DNA of 15,877 nt, taken from positions 1 through 15,877 of the forward strand of contig CANGZG010000042.1 of the NCBI GenBank assembly GCA_947458415.1, read 5' to 3'. The DNA comes from Comamonadaceae bacterium (GTDB lineage: Bacteria; Pseudomonadota; Gammaproteobacteria; Burkholderiales; Burkholderiaceae_C). Under the pieces are notes generated by a model, which was given only the letters and a program-made list of their open reading frames with translations, searched no databases and was not told the DNA's origin. This document shows positions 1 to 7,992 of this stretch, piece by piece. Both the position numbers and the translations under genes were made by a program. The first letter of the stretch is position 1. Every line of letters starts with the position of its first letter.

Positions 1-2333
1 ATGTAGAAGTTGCGCACATGGTTGTGCACAAAGTACTGGGCGATGTCGCCCATGACCTTCAAGCTGAACTCGGTGGAGAAGAGGCAGGTGTTCTGGCCTT
101 GGTCTTCTTTCAAGATGTCGGCTTGCACCGTGCCGCGCACGTTTTGCAACACCCAAGTTCGGATGTCTGCGGCTTCGGCGGCCGTGGGCTCTCTGCCTTT
201 GTCCGCGCGGAATTTGTCCAGGTTTTGGTCGATGGCGGTGTTCATGAACATCGCCAAGATCGTGGGCGCCGGACCGTTGATGGTCATGGACACGCTGGTT
301 GCAGGAGAACACAAGTCAAAGCCGTCGTACAAGGCTTTCATGTCCTCTAGCGTGGCAATGCTGACACCGGAGTTACCGACTTTGCCGTAGATGTCAGGCC
401 GTGAATCGGGGTCGTTGCCGTAGAGCGTGACCGAATCAAACGCGGTGGACAGGCGCTTGGCTGGCATGCCTTCGCTCAACAATTTGAAACGGCGGTTGGT
501 GCGGAAAGCATCGCCTTCACCGGCAAACATGCGGGTCGGGTCTTCGTTGTCGCGTTTGAAAGCAAAGGTGCCTGCGGTGTAAGGATAGCGCCCGGGTACG
601 TTGTCGAGCATCAGCCATTGCAAGATGTCGCCATGGTCGTGAAACGTGGGCAATGCCACTTTGCGCACCGGTGTGCCACTCAGCGAGCGGGTCACCAAAC
701 TGCTGCGGATTTCTTTCTCGCGCACGGTGACCACCAATTCATCACCCGCGTAATCTGCTTTTAATTTGGGCCAATCGGCGAGCAAGCCACGGGCATCTGC
801 ATCCAAGCGTTGTTCGCGTTCGCCCGCCAGCGCCAGCGATGCTTCCGCGGCACGCGGTTTATTGGGTTTGCCCTCGGCCAACATGGCGCTGGCCGCTGTG
901 AGTTGCTGCACTTCACGCGCGAGTTGCGCTTGCACGCGGGCGCGGCGTTTGTAGCCACGCACCGTGTCGCTGATTTCAGCCAAGTACCTGCTGCGCGAAG
1001 AAGGCACGATCGGGGTTTGGTGCGAACTGTGGCGCACATTCGCCAAGGGCAGCCGTGCGTGTGGCAACGACAACCCCAACGCTTGCAAGCGCGGTTTCAT
1101 GGCTTGGTAAAGCGCGGTCACGCCGTCGTCATTGAAATGCGCGGCCATGGTGCCAAACACGGGCATGTGTTCGGTGGGCGTGGTCCAAGCCTCGCGGTTG
1201 CGTTGCACTTGTTTGGCCACATCGCGCAACGCATCGGCCGCGCCTTTGCGGTCGAACTTGTTGATGGCGACAAATTCTGCAAAGTCCAGCATGTCGATCT
1301 TTTCCAATTGGCTGGCTGCGCCGAATTCGGGTGTCATCACGTACATCGGCACGTCCACATGCGGCACGATGGCGGCATCGCCTTGGCCGATGCCAGAGGT
1401 CTCCACCACCACCAAATCGAAACCGGCGCATTTGACGGCGGCAATCACATCGGGCAAGGCGGCGCTGATTTCGCTGCCAAATTCACGCGTGGCCAATGAC
1501 CGCATGAAGACGCGTGCGCCTTTTTGCCAGGGAGAAATCGCATTCATGCGAATGCGGTCGCCCAGCAGTGCGCCCCCACTTTTGCGTCTGGACGGGTCAA
1601 TCGAGATGACGGCGATGCGCAATTGGTCTTCTTGGTCGAGCCTGAAGCGGCGGATCAATTCGTCGGTGAGAGAAGATTTGCCAGCACCCCCCGTGCCTGT
1701 GATGCCGACCACTGGGATGTTCAATCCGCTGGCTTGGGCGCGCAATTGTTCGCGCAATGGGTGGATGGCGGGTGTCTCGCCCTCGAGGGCGGTGATGAGT
1801 TGCGCGAGCGCGCGCCAATGGTGTTCGGTGTGGCCTTGTATGGCGCTCACAGATGCTGGCGCATGGCCAGCCAAATCCGCGTCGCAGCGCATGATCATTT
1901 CGCCGATCATGCCTTGCAGTCCCATGCGCTGACCATCTTGCGGGCTGTAAATCCGGGTCACGCCATAGGTTTGCAATTCGTTGATTTCATCGGGCACGAT
2001 GACGCCGCCGCCGCCGCCAAACACCTGAATGTGTGCGCCGCCGCGCTGGCGCAACAAATCGACCATGTATTTGAAATACTCGACATGGCCGCCTTGGTAA
2101 GAACTGATGGCGATGCCTTGCACGTCTTCTTGCAAGGCTGCGGTGACCACTTCGTCCACCGAGCGGTTGTGACCCAAGTGAATGACTTCGGCCCCCATGC
2201 CTTGCAAGATGCGGCGCATGATGTTGATCGCTGCATCATGCCCATCGAACAAACTCGCCGCAGTCACGAACCGCACTTTGTGTTTGGGTTTGTATTGGGA
2301 CAAGGCTTTGAATTCAGCGGATAAATCGGTCAT
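1..2333 (-). CDS. icmF: Fused isobutyryl-CoA mutase IcmF (C-terminus beyond left edge)
   Basis: Adenosylcobalamin-dependent interconversion of isobutyryl-CoA and n-butyryl-CoA in the cytoplasm, with its own G-protein chaperone in the same chain. 777 codons are visible, uninterrupted, out of about 1090 usual for the family. Order: B12-binding domain (about residues 19-150; DGHD at 30-33, where H33 is the expected lower axial cobalt ligand; glycine run 106-110), MeaB-type GTPase (P-loop GTGGAGKSS 213-221, ETSGIGQGD 311-319, NKFD 358-361), a linker, then the mutase barrel from about 550. F590 (in TAGTF) and Q747 (in DQGQN) occupy the places where methylmalonyl-CoA mutase has Tyr and Arg, which points to isobutyryl-CoA rather than methylmalonyl-CoA. 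The start at 2333 matches the family N-terminus (MTDLSAEFKAL), although no clear Shine-Dalgarno precedes it. It is transcribed away from the TMEM220-family gene. The third residue after DGHD is Ala rather than the Gly of the classical DxHxxG motif, which I believe is normal for IcmF. Confidence 0.95.
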   Translation of the reverse strand, partial: MTDLSAEFKALSQYKPKHKVRFVTAASLFDGHDAAINIMRRILQGMGAEVIHLGHNRSVDEVVTAALQEDVQGIAISSYQGGHVEYFKYMVDLLRQRGGAHIQVFGGGGGVIVPDEINELQTYGVTRIYSPQDGQRMGLQGMIGEMIMRCDADLAGHAPASVSAIQGHTEHHWRALAQLITALEGETPAIHPLREQLRAQASGLNIPVVGITGTGGAGKSSLTDELIRRFRLDQEDQLRIAVISIDPSRRKSGGALLGDRIRMNAISPWQKGARVFMRSLATREFGSEISAALPDVIAAVKCAGFDLVVVETSGIGQGDAAIVPHVDVPMYVMTPEFGAASQLEKIDMLDFAEFVAINKFDRKGAADALRDVAKQVQRNREAWTTPTEHMPVFGTMAAHFNDDGVTALYQAMKPRLQALGLSLPHARLPLANVRHSSHQTPIVPSSRSRYLAEISDTVRGYKRRARVQAQLAREVQQLTAASAMLAEGKPNKPRAAEASLALAGEREQRLDADARGLLADWPKLKADYAGDELVVTVREKEIRSSLVTRSLSGTPVRKVALPTFHDHGDILQWLMLDNVPGRYPYTAGTFAFKRDNEDPTRMFAGEGDAFRTNRRFKLLSEGMPAKRLSTAFDSVTLYGNDPDSRPDIYGKVGNSGVSIATLEDMKALYDGFDLCSPATSVSMTINGPAPTILAMFMNTAIDQNLDKFRADKGREPTAAEAADIRTWVLQNVRGTVQADILKEDQGQNTCLFSTEFSLKVMGDIAQYFVHNHVRNFY

Positions 2334-2403
2334 GGTGCAGGCGGGGTGAGCCGAACAAACAAAAAAGGACAGGGATTAGCGGCAGGTAAACGCCAAGTAG
2401 AAG

Positions 2404-2418
2404 TTGACGTAACGTCAA
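2404..2418. promoter_or_regulatory. Candidate operator: TTGACGT-A-ACGTCAA palindrome upstream of icmF
   Basis: A perfect 7-base inverted repeat around one central base lies in the 260-base divergent region between icmF (start 2333, minus) and the TMEM220-family gene (start 2594, plus). Its half-site TTGACG also resembles a -35 hexamer on either strand, but I see no good -10 at 16-18 bases on either side. Size and symmetry fit a dimeric repressor of the TetR, GntR or MerR type. ACGT-core palindromes are, as I recall, typical of regulators of branched-chain and fatty acyl-CoA catabolism in proteobacteria, which would suit icmF. No regulator gene is in view. The rest of the gap holds no further gene or recognisable B12 riboswitch box. 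Confidence 0.5.
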
Positions 2419-2593
2419 TCATAGCGTTGTTTCCTGACAGGGACATGGCCCATTGCCAGAGGTTTTTGGCGCTGATGAAAACCGAAAAACCCCAAGGTTT
2501 ATTGGCGTTTGGGCTGTGGGTGTTTGTGAAGCCCCGTCGCATCAGAAGCGGTGCTTGGGGTAGATTCGCGACACTTTGTGACCAGGAGGCCCC

Positions 2594-3007
2594 ATGTTCA
2601 AACTGTTTTCTGCTTTGTGTGCATTGATTTTTCTGTTGTGTGCAGGTTTGCAGTGGAATGACCCCGACCCGTACCTGTGGATAGTGTTGTACGGTTTGGC
2701 GGCGGTGTCTTGCCTGATGGCGTTGCGCAACCGTCAAGCAACCCGCTTCAATGTGGGCTTGATGGCCATCTACGGTGGATATGCCGCGTATTTGTTTGCG
2801 GTCAAGGACGGTGTCTGGTCTTGGATGGTCGATCACCAGTTCGATTCACTGACCCAGTCCATGATGGCGACCGCCCCGTGGATAGAAAACACGCGTGAGT
2901 TCGGCGGCTTGTTCATCATGCTGCTGGTGTGTGCGGTCAATCTGTACGTGCAACGCAAGCGAACCGACAACGACTTCGACACCGCGCAGGCCCAGCCCAG
3001 CACCTGA
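2594..3007 (+). CDS. TMEM220-family small membrane protein
   Basis: A 137-residue inner-membrane protein with four predicted helices (about 4-20, 26-44, 54-70, 103-119) and a short polar C-terminus rich in K/R, D, T and Q. The family marks are QWNDPDPYLW at 20-29, at the end of helix 1, and ENTREFGG at 98-105, before helix 4. Both are what I recognise as the TMEM220 signature, shared by bacteria and animals. The biochemical role of the family is not known to me. The start is well supported: AGGAGG at 2584-2589 is spaced 4 bases from ATG. It stands alone, divergent from icmF and convergent with the amidase gene, with 31 bases between the two stops and no strong terminator there. Confidence 0.85.
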   Translation: MFKLFSALCALIFLLCAGLQWNDPDPYLWIVLYGLAAVSCLMALRNRQATRFNVGLMAIYGGYAAYLFAVKDGVWSWMVDHQFDSLTQSMMATAPWIENTREFGGLFIMLLVCAVNLYVQRKRTDNDFDTAQAQPST

Positions 3008-3038
3008 GCCTGCATTGGGTTGGCAACTGAGCGCGGTC

Positions 3039-4484
3039 TCAACCGAACGAAGGCACGGCAGGGCGTACCGATAACCAGTCGCCAATCGCTTCCTCATAAG
3101 CCAACCCCAGGGCCAGCACAGCCAAATCCCCGCGGGGCTTGCCAATCAATTGCATGCCCATGGGCAAGCCTTGCGGGTTGAAGCCGCAAGGCACATTCAG
3201 CGACGGCAAGCCCGCCAAGCTGGGGTAGAGCACCACTTCCATCCAGCGGTGGTAGGTGTCCATGGTGACAGCGCCATTGGCGGTGTGAATCACCGATGGC
3301 CAGCGCGTGTCAATGGCAAACGGCCAGACTTGTGCGCTGGGCATCACCAGCACATCGTGGTCGTCAAACATCGTCAACACCTGTTGGTAAAAAGCGGTGC
3401 GTTCGGTGCTGGCTTGCAAAAAGTCGTTGGCGGTCATGCCGATGGCTTGGTCGCATTCCCATAACGCTTCTGCTTTGCAGGCCTCGCGACCACGCGCCAC
3501 CATGGGCGCCAGCCGCGACGCGGTCAGCACGCGTCGCCAAGCCAACCAAGTTTGCCAAACCGCTTCGGGCGAGAAAGTCGGCGATGCCGGTTCGACATGC
3601 GCGCCCAGATCGCTCAATCGGCGCAAGCCGTTGTCGCAGGCATCCAAGACACCGTCTTCCATTGGCAAATAGCCATTCAAATCGCCCAACCAACCAATGC
3701 GCAATGCTTTGGCGTGGGGACGCAGTTGCTGCGACCAACCGACAGGCAAATCGTCAAGCGACAACGGCGAGCGCGGGTCAAAGCCCGACATGGTTTCAAG
3801 CAAGCGGGCCAAGTCACTGACATGCCGCGCCATCGGGCCATCGGTGCTGAGTTGATTCACCCACACATCATGCGCTGGAAAGGCCGGCACACGCCCTTGT
3901 GACGGTCGCATGCCAAACACGTTGTTCCATGCGGCGGGGTTGCGCAGGCTGCCCATGAAGTCTGAACCATCGGCCAAGGGCAACATGCGGTGCGCCAAAG
4001 CCACGGCGGCGCCGCCGCTGCTGCCACCGGCGGTGTGCGCCGGGTGGTACGCATTGCCGGTGGCGCCAAACACGGGGTTGAAGGTGTTTGACCCCAAGGC
4101 CCATTCCGGGGTGTTGGTTTTGCCAATGACCAACCCCCCTTGCGCTTTGAGTCGCTGCACCAGCAGCGCGTCTTGGCGGGGTATGTGGTCACGCAACAGC
4201 ACCGAACCGCAGGTGGTCGGGATGCCCGCGACATCGACCAAATCTTTGAAGGCCAAGGGGATGCCGTGCAACCAACCTCGGGAATGGCCACGCGCGAGCG
4301 CTTGGTCGCACTCATCGGCTTGCCGCAACAGGGCATCGGCGGGCTGCAAACTGACCAGCGCATTGAAGCGCGGGTTGATCAACCCAATGCGGTCCAAATA
4401 GGCTTGCATCACTTCGCGACACGTGTGTTGCCGCGCGTGAATGGCTTGTGAAAGTGCCTGGGCGCTGAGTTCATGAATAGCCAT
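3039..4484 (-). CDS. Amidase-signature (AS) family amidase, divergent from the ABC operon
   Basis: A cytoplasmic AS-superfamily hydrolase of 481 residues, of usual length, hydrolysing a C-N amide bond; the substrate is unknown. The Ser-cisSer-Lys triad is complete: K80 (in PLAFKDL), S155 (first Ser of AGGSSGGA) and S179 (in DFMGSLRNPAAW), with the usual 24-residue step between the two serines. The C-terminal LPSLNVPCGF and LPMGMQLIG strings are typical. I chose the start at 4484 (MAIHELSAQ), where family homology begins. An in-frame ATG at 4607 would add 41 unrelated residues and overlap the next gene. A weak GGA lies upstream. The gene is divergent from the transporter operon across about 80 bases, which suggests shared control and a related substrate. 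The second amidase of this window (11103-12518) is only distantly similar. No signal peptide is seen. Confidence 0.9.
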   Translation of the reverse strand: MAIHELSAQALSQAIHARQHTCREVMQAYLDRIGLINPRFNALVSLQPADALLRQADECDQALARGHSRGWLHGIPLAFKDLVDVAGIPTTCGSVLLRDHIPRQDALLVQRLKAQGGLVIGKTNTPEWALGSNTFNPVFGATGNAYHPAHTAGGSSGGAAVALAHRMLPLADGSDFMGSLRNPAAWNNVFGMRPSQGRVPAFPAHDVWVNQLSTDGPMARHVSDLARLLETMSGFDPRSPLSLDDLPVGWSQQLRPHAKALRIGWLGDLNGYLPMEDGVLDACDNGLRRLSDLGAHVEPASPTFSPEAVWQTWLAWRRVLTASRLAPMVARGREACKAEALWECDQAIGMTANDFLQASTERTAFYQQVLTMFDDHDVLVMPSAQVWPFAIDTRWPSVIHTANGAVTMDTYHRWMEVVLYPSLAGLPSLNVPCGFNPQGLPMGMQLIGKPRGDLAVLALGLAYEEAIGDWLSVRPAVPSFG

Positions 4485-4485
4485 G

Positions 4486-4517
4486 TTGACTTGGTCCAAA
4501 ATGAATTCGTTTATATT
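4486..4517 (+). promoter_or_regulatory. Putative sigma70 promoter of the transporter operon
   Basis: TTGACT at 4486-4491 is followed after 18 bases by TTTATA at 4510-4515 (or TATATT at 4512-4517 with a longer spacer), about 50 bases before the binding-protein start at 4564. The opposite strand reads TATAAA at 4516-4511, a possible -10 for the divergent amidase 27 bases upstream of its start, with only a poor -35. The two promoters would overlap face to face. This is a pattern match only; no operator was recognised. Confidence 0.4.
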
Positions 4518-4563
4518 GAAGCCGGTATTGAAATGTAGCCGCCCAAGGGCCAAGGGGAAACCA

Positions 4564-6159
4564 ATGTCACGCCGACTGTTTGTACAAGCCATTGCATGGA
4601 TGGCCATGGCCTCAGGTTTTGCTTCGAATGCATTCGCTCAAAACCCCGTGCCTGCCAACAAGGTGCTGCGTTTTGTGCCGCATGCGAATTTGGCGGTGCT
4701 CGACCCCATTTGGACCACCGCTTACGTCACCCGCAACCACGGCTACATGATTTACGACACCTTGTTCTCCGAGGATGCCAAAGGAAGAATCCAGCCGCAA
4801 ATGGTGCAAAGTTACAGCACCAGCAAAGACGGCAAAGTCTGGACTTTCAAATTGCGCAGTGGTTTGGCATTTCACGATGGCAAGCCGGTGACCAGCGAAG
4901 ACGTGGTGGCATCGCTCAAGCGTTGGGCATCGCGCGACACCATGGGCGGGGTGTTGTTCAATTTTGTCGAGAAATTGGAAACCCCTGACGCCAGCACATT
5001 CAAGATGGTGCTCAAAGAGCCTTGTGCCATTGTGTTGGAGGCCTTGGGCAAGGCGTCGTCGAATGTGCCGTTCATCATGCCTGCACGCATTGCAGCCACG
5101 CCCGGCACCGAACAAATCAAGGAGCACATTGGCTCGGGCCCTTACCGGTTCAAGGCCGATGAATTCAAACCCGGCTCGGTGGCGGTGTATGAGCGCAATC
5201 CCAAAGACGTTTCGCGCAGTGAACCGCCCAGCGGGTTGGCGGGCGGCAGGCCAGTCAATTTCGATCGTGTGGAATGGGTCATCATCCGCGACCCGCAAAC
5301 CCAGTTCAATGCCATCCTCGCAGGCGAAGTCGACATCATCGAACAACCCAGTTTCGAGCAGTACGACACCTTGAAAAAAACCGCCGGCGTCAAGCTGGAA
5401 GATTTCACACCGGCCGGGTTTCAATACATCATGCGGTTCAACCATTTGCATCCGCCGTTCAATCAACCCAAGGTCCGGCAAGCGGCCATGCTTGCGGTCG
5501 GGCAACAGGCGTTCATCAACACACAAGTCGGGGTGCCAGAGTTGGTGCGTTTATGCCGCAGTATTTATCCATGCAGTTCGGTCTATGCGGATGAAAACAC
5601 GCCGGGTTTCACCGGTGTGGCCAACCCGGCCAAAGCGCGAGAGTTACTGAAAGAAGCCGGTTACGACGGCACGCCGATTGTGATGATGCGTCCCACCGAT
5701 TTGTCGGCCATCACCAAGTTGCCATTGGTCGCCAAACAACAGCTTGAAGCCGCCGGGTTCAAAGTGGATTTGCAGCAAATGGACTGGGCGTCCTTGGTGT
5801 CGCGCCGGGCCAAAAAAGAGCCGCCCGGACAAGGCGGCTGGAACATGTTCTTCACCACGTGGAGCGCGCAAGACATTGACAATCCGTTGACCAGCGCAAT
5901 GTTGAATGCCAAAGGGGCTGCCGGTTGGTTTGGTTGGCAAGACGAACCGCGCATCGAAAACCTGAAAGCGAAATTTGCGCGAACGCAAGACATCACTGAG
6001 CGCAAAAAATTGGCCAGCGAGATCCAAGCCTTGGTTTATGAAACCGCGGCCTATGTGCCCTTGGGTGAGTACCGCAACCCAGTCGTGATGCGCAACAACG
6101 TCAGTGGCTTGTTGCAAACCCCTGGCATACCGGTCATGTGGGGCTTGGCAAAGCGCTGA
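4564..6159 (+). CDS. ABC transporter periplasmic substrate-binding protein (SBP family 5, peptide type)
   Basis: First gene of the operon; it captures the solute in the periplasm for the two permeases downstream. 531 residues. The N-terminal signal peptide is 1-25 with a likely cut after AFA (23-25). It begins MSRRLFVQ, which fits the twin-arginine consensus SRRxFLK except for the last two positions, so Tat export of a folded protein is possible. The mature part has the family-5 layout: an early LDPIWTT segment, the LVFHDGKPVT-like string (here LAFHDGKPVTSEDV), GSGPYRFK in the middle, and a closing segment ending in PGIPVMWGLAKR. The start at 4564 is chosen because it begins the signal peptide and follows an AAGGGGAAA ribosome site; earlier in-frame ATGs at 4483 and 4501 would bury it. 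The family binds di/oligopeptides, glutathione, nickel or opines, so the ligand cannot be named. Confidence 0.92.
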   Translation: MSRRLFVQAIAWMAMASGFASNAFAQNPVPANKVLRFVPHANLAVLDPIWTTAYVTRNHGYMIYDTLFSEDAKGRIQPQMVQSYSTSKDGKVWTFKLRSGLAFHDGKPVTSEDVVASLKRWASRDTMGGVLFNFVEKLETPDASTFKMVLKEPCAIVLEALGKASSNVPFIMPARIAATPGTEQIKEHIGSGPYRFKADEFKPGSVAVYERNPKDVSRSEPPSGLAGGRPVNFDRVEWVIIRDPQTQFNAILAGEVDIIEQPSFEQYDTLKKTAGVKLEDFTPAGFQYIMRFNHLHPPFNQPKVRQAAMLAVGQQAFINTQVGVPELVRLCRSIYPCSSVYADENTPGFTGVANPAKARELLKEAGYDGTPIVMMRPTDLSAITKLPLVAKQQLEAAGFKVDLQQMDWASLVSRRAKKEPPGQGGWNMFFTTWSAQDIDNPLTSAMLNAKGAAGWFGWQDEPRIENLKAKFARTQDITERKKLASEIQALVYETAAYVPLGEYRNPVVMRNNVSGLLQTPGIPVMWGLAKR

Positions 6160-6160
6160 C

Positions 6161-7114
6161 ATGGTGTCTTTTCTGATTCGCCGTTTGCTGGCGGTGCTGC
6201 CTGTGCTGTTGGTGGTGTCGTTGCTGGTGTTCTTCATGCTGAGGCTTGCACCCGGTGACCCGGCTGCGGTGATTGCGGGCAACAACGCGACCAATGAAGA
6301 CATCGCGAACATCCGCGCCCACATGGGGCTTGACCAACCCATCGCAGTGCAATACGTGCGTTGGTTGTCGCAAGTGTTGCAAGGCGATTTGGGTTATTCG
6401 TATTACCTCAGCAAACCGGTGACCGCTTTGGTGGCGCAACGCTTAGAGCCCACTGTGTCGCTGGCATTGGGCACAGTTTTGTTGGCGGTGTGCATCGCGG
6501 TGCCCTTGGGCAGTCTGGCGGCCTGGCGCATGGGCGGATGGTTGGACCGGGGTTTGTCCGCGTTTTCGGTGGCGGGTTTTTCGGTGCCGGTGTTTGTCAT
6601 CGCTTACCTGTTGATTTACGTGTTCGCCATGCAGTTGCAATGGTTGCCCGTGCAAGGCTACAAACCGCTGGGTGGTGCGCAGTCGCAAGGTGTTTGGGCG
6701 TGGTTGCGTCAACTCATCTTGCCTTGGCTGACCTTGTCCACGGTGTACGTGGCCTTGATCGCACGCATCACCCGCGCGAGTGTGTCCGAGGCCTTGCAAG
6801 AAGATTTCATACGCACGGCACGCGCCAAAGGTTTGGCGGAACGCACGGTGTTGGTTCGCCATGCCTTGGCGAATGCGGCCGTGCCGATCGTCACCGTGGT
6901 GGGCATTGGCGTCGCCCTGTTGATTGGCGGCGTGGTGGTGACCGAAACCGTGTTCGCCATACCGGGTTTGGGCTCGTTGACAGTGGACGCGGTTTTGAAC
7001 CGAGACTTTCCTGTCATTCAGGGCTTGGTGCTGTTGTTCTCGCTCAGCTATGTGCTGATCAATTTGTTGGTTGACAGCAGTTATGTCTGGCTCGACCCCA
7101 GGATTCGTCACTGA
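6161..7114 (+). CDS. ABC transporter permease, DppB/GsiC type
   Basis: Inner-membrane permease subunit of the peptide-type importer, 317 residues, about six transmembrane segments. It opens with the hallmark of the B-type permease (FLIRRLLAVLPVLLVVSLLVFFMLRLAPGDP), followed by a periplasmic loop with HMGLDQPIAVQYVRW. The cytoplasmic EAA loop that docks on the ATPase is visible near residue 220 (DFIRTARAKGLAERTVLVRHALANA), and the C-terminus is the usual YVWLDPRIRH. I place the start at 6161, one base after the TGA of the binding-protein gene. An in-frame ATG at 6104 lies inside that gene and adds a Cys-rich stretch unlike the family. The following permease overlaps it by ATGA, so translation is probably coupled. 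Confidence 0.93.
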   Translation: MVSFLIRRLLAVLPVLLVVSLLVFFMLRLAPGDPAAVIAGNNATNEDIANIRAHMGLDQPIAVQYVRWLSQVLQGDLGYSYYLSKPVTALVAQRLEPTVSLALGTVLLAVCIAVPLGSLAAWRMGGWLDRGLSAFSVAGFSVPVFVIAYLLIYVFAMQLQWLPVQGYKPLGGAQSQGVWAWLRQLILPWLTLSTVYVALIARITRASVSEALQEDFIRTARAKGLAERTVLVRHALANAAVPIVTVVGIGVALLIGGVVVTETVFAIPGLGSLTVDAVLNRDFPVIQGLVLLFSLSYVLINLLVDSSYVWLDPRIRH

Positions 7115-7992
7115 TGGCCACGCTGCAACAACGTTTGTGGGGCCACGGCTCGGTGCGATTTGGCGCCGTGGTGTTGCTCTTGGTGTTGGGCATGTCATTG
7201 GCTGCGCCATGGTTGGGCACGGTAGACCCGTCGGCGATGGATGCCAATGTCATCAACCGAGCAGCCGGTCAAAGCGGTGCGTTCCATTTGCCTGATGGGT
7301 CGGTGGTACAGCACACGTTTTGGTTGGGCACAGACAACTTTGGCCGCGATGTGTACAGCCGTGTGATGTATGGCGGTCGCATCTCGTTGGTGGTGGGCAT
7401 TTGCACGTCGTTGTTGGCTTTGTCCTTGGGTGGTGTTTGCGGCATGTTGGCCGGTTACTTTCGGCGGGTGGATGCGGTGTTGATGCGCTTCATGGATGGC
7501 TTGATGGCGATTCCTGCGGTGTTGCTGGCAATTGCCTTGGTGGCGGTATTGGGTGCGAATGTCGCGACCGTGGTGGTGGCGATCGCCATTCCCGAGGTGC
7601 CGCGCGTGACCCGCTTGGTGCGTTCATTGGTGCTGAGTTTGCGCGAAGAAGCCTACGTCGAAGCCGCGCGTGCATTGGCCACGCCCACGGTGGTGATTTT
7701 GTGGCGGCATGTGTTGCCCAATGCCATGGCGCCTTTGTTGGTGCAAGGCACGTTCGTGGCAGCGTCCGCGGTGCTGACCGAAGCCATTTTGAGTTTTCTC
7801 GGTCTCGGCTTGCCGCCCGATGTGCCCACTTGGGGCAACATCATGGCCGAGGGGCGTGTGCAGTTCAGCATGCAACCCGGCAACGTCTTGTTCCCTGCCT
7901 TGTTTTTGGTGCCAACGGTGCTGGCCATCAATTTGTTGGGAGACGGCTTGCGCGATGTGCTCGACCCCAAATTTGCCAAGCGGGTCGGTTGA
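7114..7992 (+). CDS. ABC transporter permease, DppC/GsiD type
   Basis: Second inner-membrane permease of the importer, 292 residues. It has an N-terminal helix (about 15-33, ending AAPWLG), then a periplasmic segment of about 50 residues carrying FWLGTDNFGRDVYSR, the conserved LGTDxxGRDxxSR mark of C-type permeases, then the five-helix core. The EAA loop reads EAYVEAARALATPTVVILWRHVLPNA, followed by AILSFLGLGLPPDVPTWGNIM and a DVLDPKF ending. All are standard, and nothing appears missing. Its ATG overlaps the stop of the previous gene (ATGA at 7114-7117), and its own stop overlaps the ATPase start in the same way. It pairs with the B-type permease to form the heterodimeric channel. Confidence 0.93.
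   Translation: MATLQQRLWGHGSVRFGAVVLLLVLGMSLAAPWLGTVDPSAMDANVINRAAGQSGAFHLPDGSVVQHTFWLGTDNFGRDVYSRVMYGGRISLVVGICTSLLALSLGGVCGMLAGYFRRVDAVLMRFMDGLMAIPAVLLAIALVAVLGANVATVVVAIAIPEVPRVTRLVRSLVLSLREEAYVEAARALATPTVVILWRHVLPNAMAPLLVQGTFVAASAVLTEAILSFLGLGLPPDVPTWGNIMAEGRVQFSMQPGNVLFPALFLVPTVLAINLLGDGLRDVLDPKFAKRVG

Noticed and set aside
810..1499. Long plus-strand open frames across 810-2324
   Set aside because: They are antisense readings of the GC-rich icmF gene, whose own frame is continuous and carries all family motifs.
2334..2593. Cobalamin riboswitch upstream of the B12-dependent mutase
   Set aside because: No B12-box-like conserved sequence or long structured leader is visible in the 260-base gap.
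3008..3038. Terminator between the convergent TMEM220 and amidase genes
   Set aside because: Only a loose GGTTG/CAACC pairing with a long loop and no T-run.
3910..4451. Plus-strand open frames antisense to the amidase
   Set aside because: Third-position GC bias and intact catalytic motifs lie in the minus-strand frame only.
4483..4563. Earlier in-frame starts (4483, 4501) for the binding protein
   Set aside because: They would place 20-27 residues in front of a clear signal peptide; 4564 has its own ribosome site.
4485..4607. N-terminal extension of the divergent amidase to an ATG at 4607
   Set aside because: It adds 41 residues without family similarity, overlaps the binding-protein gene and would contain the promoter region; MAIHELSAQ at 4484 fits the family start.
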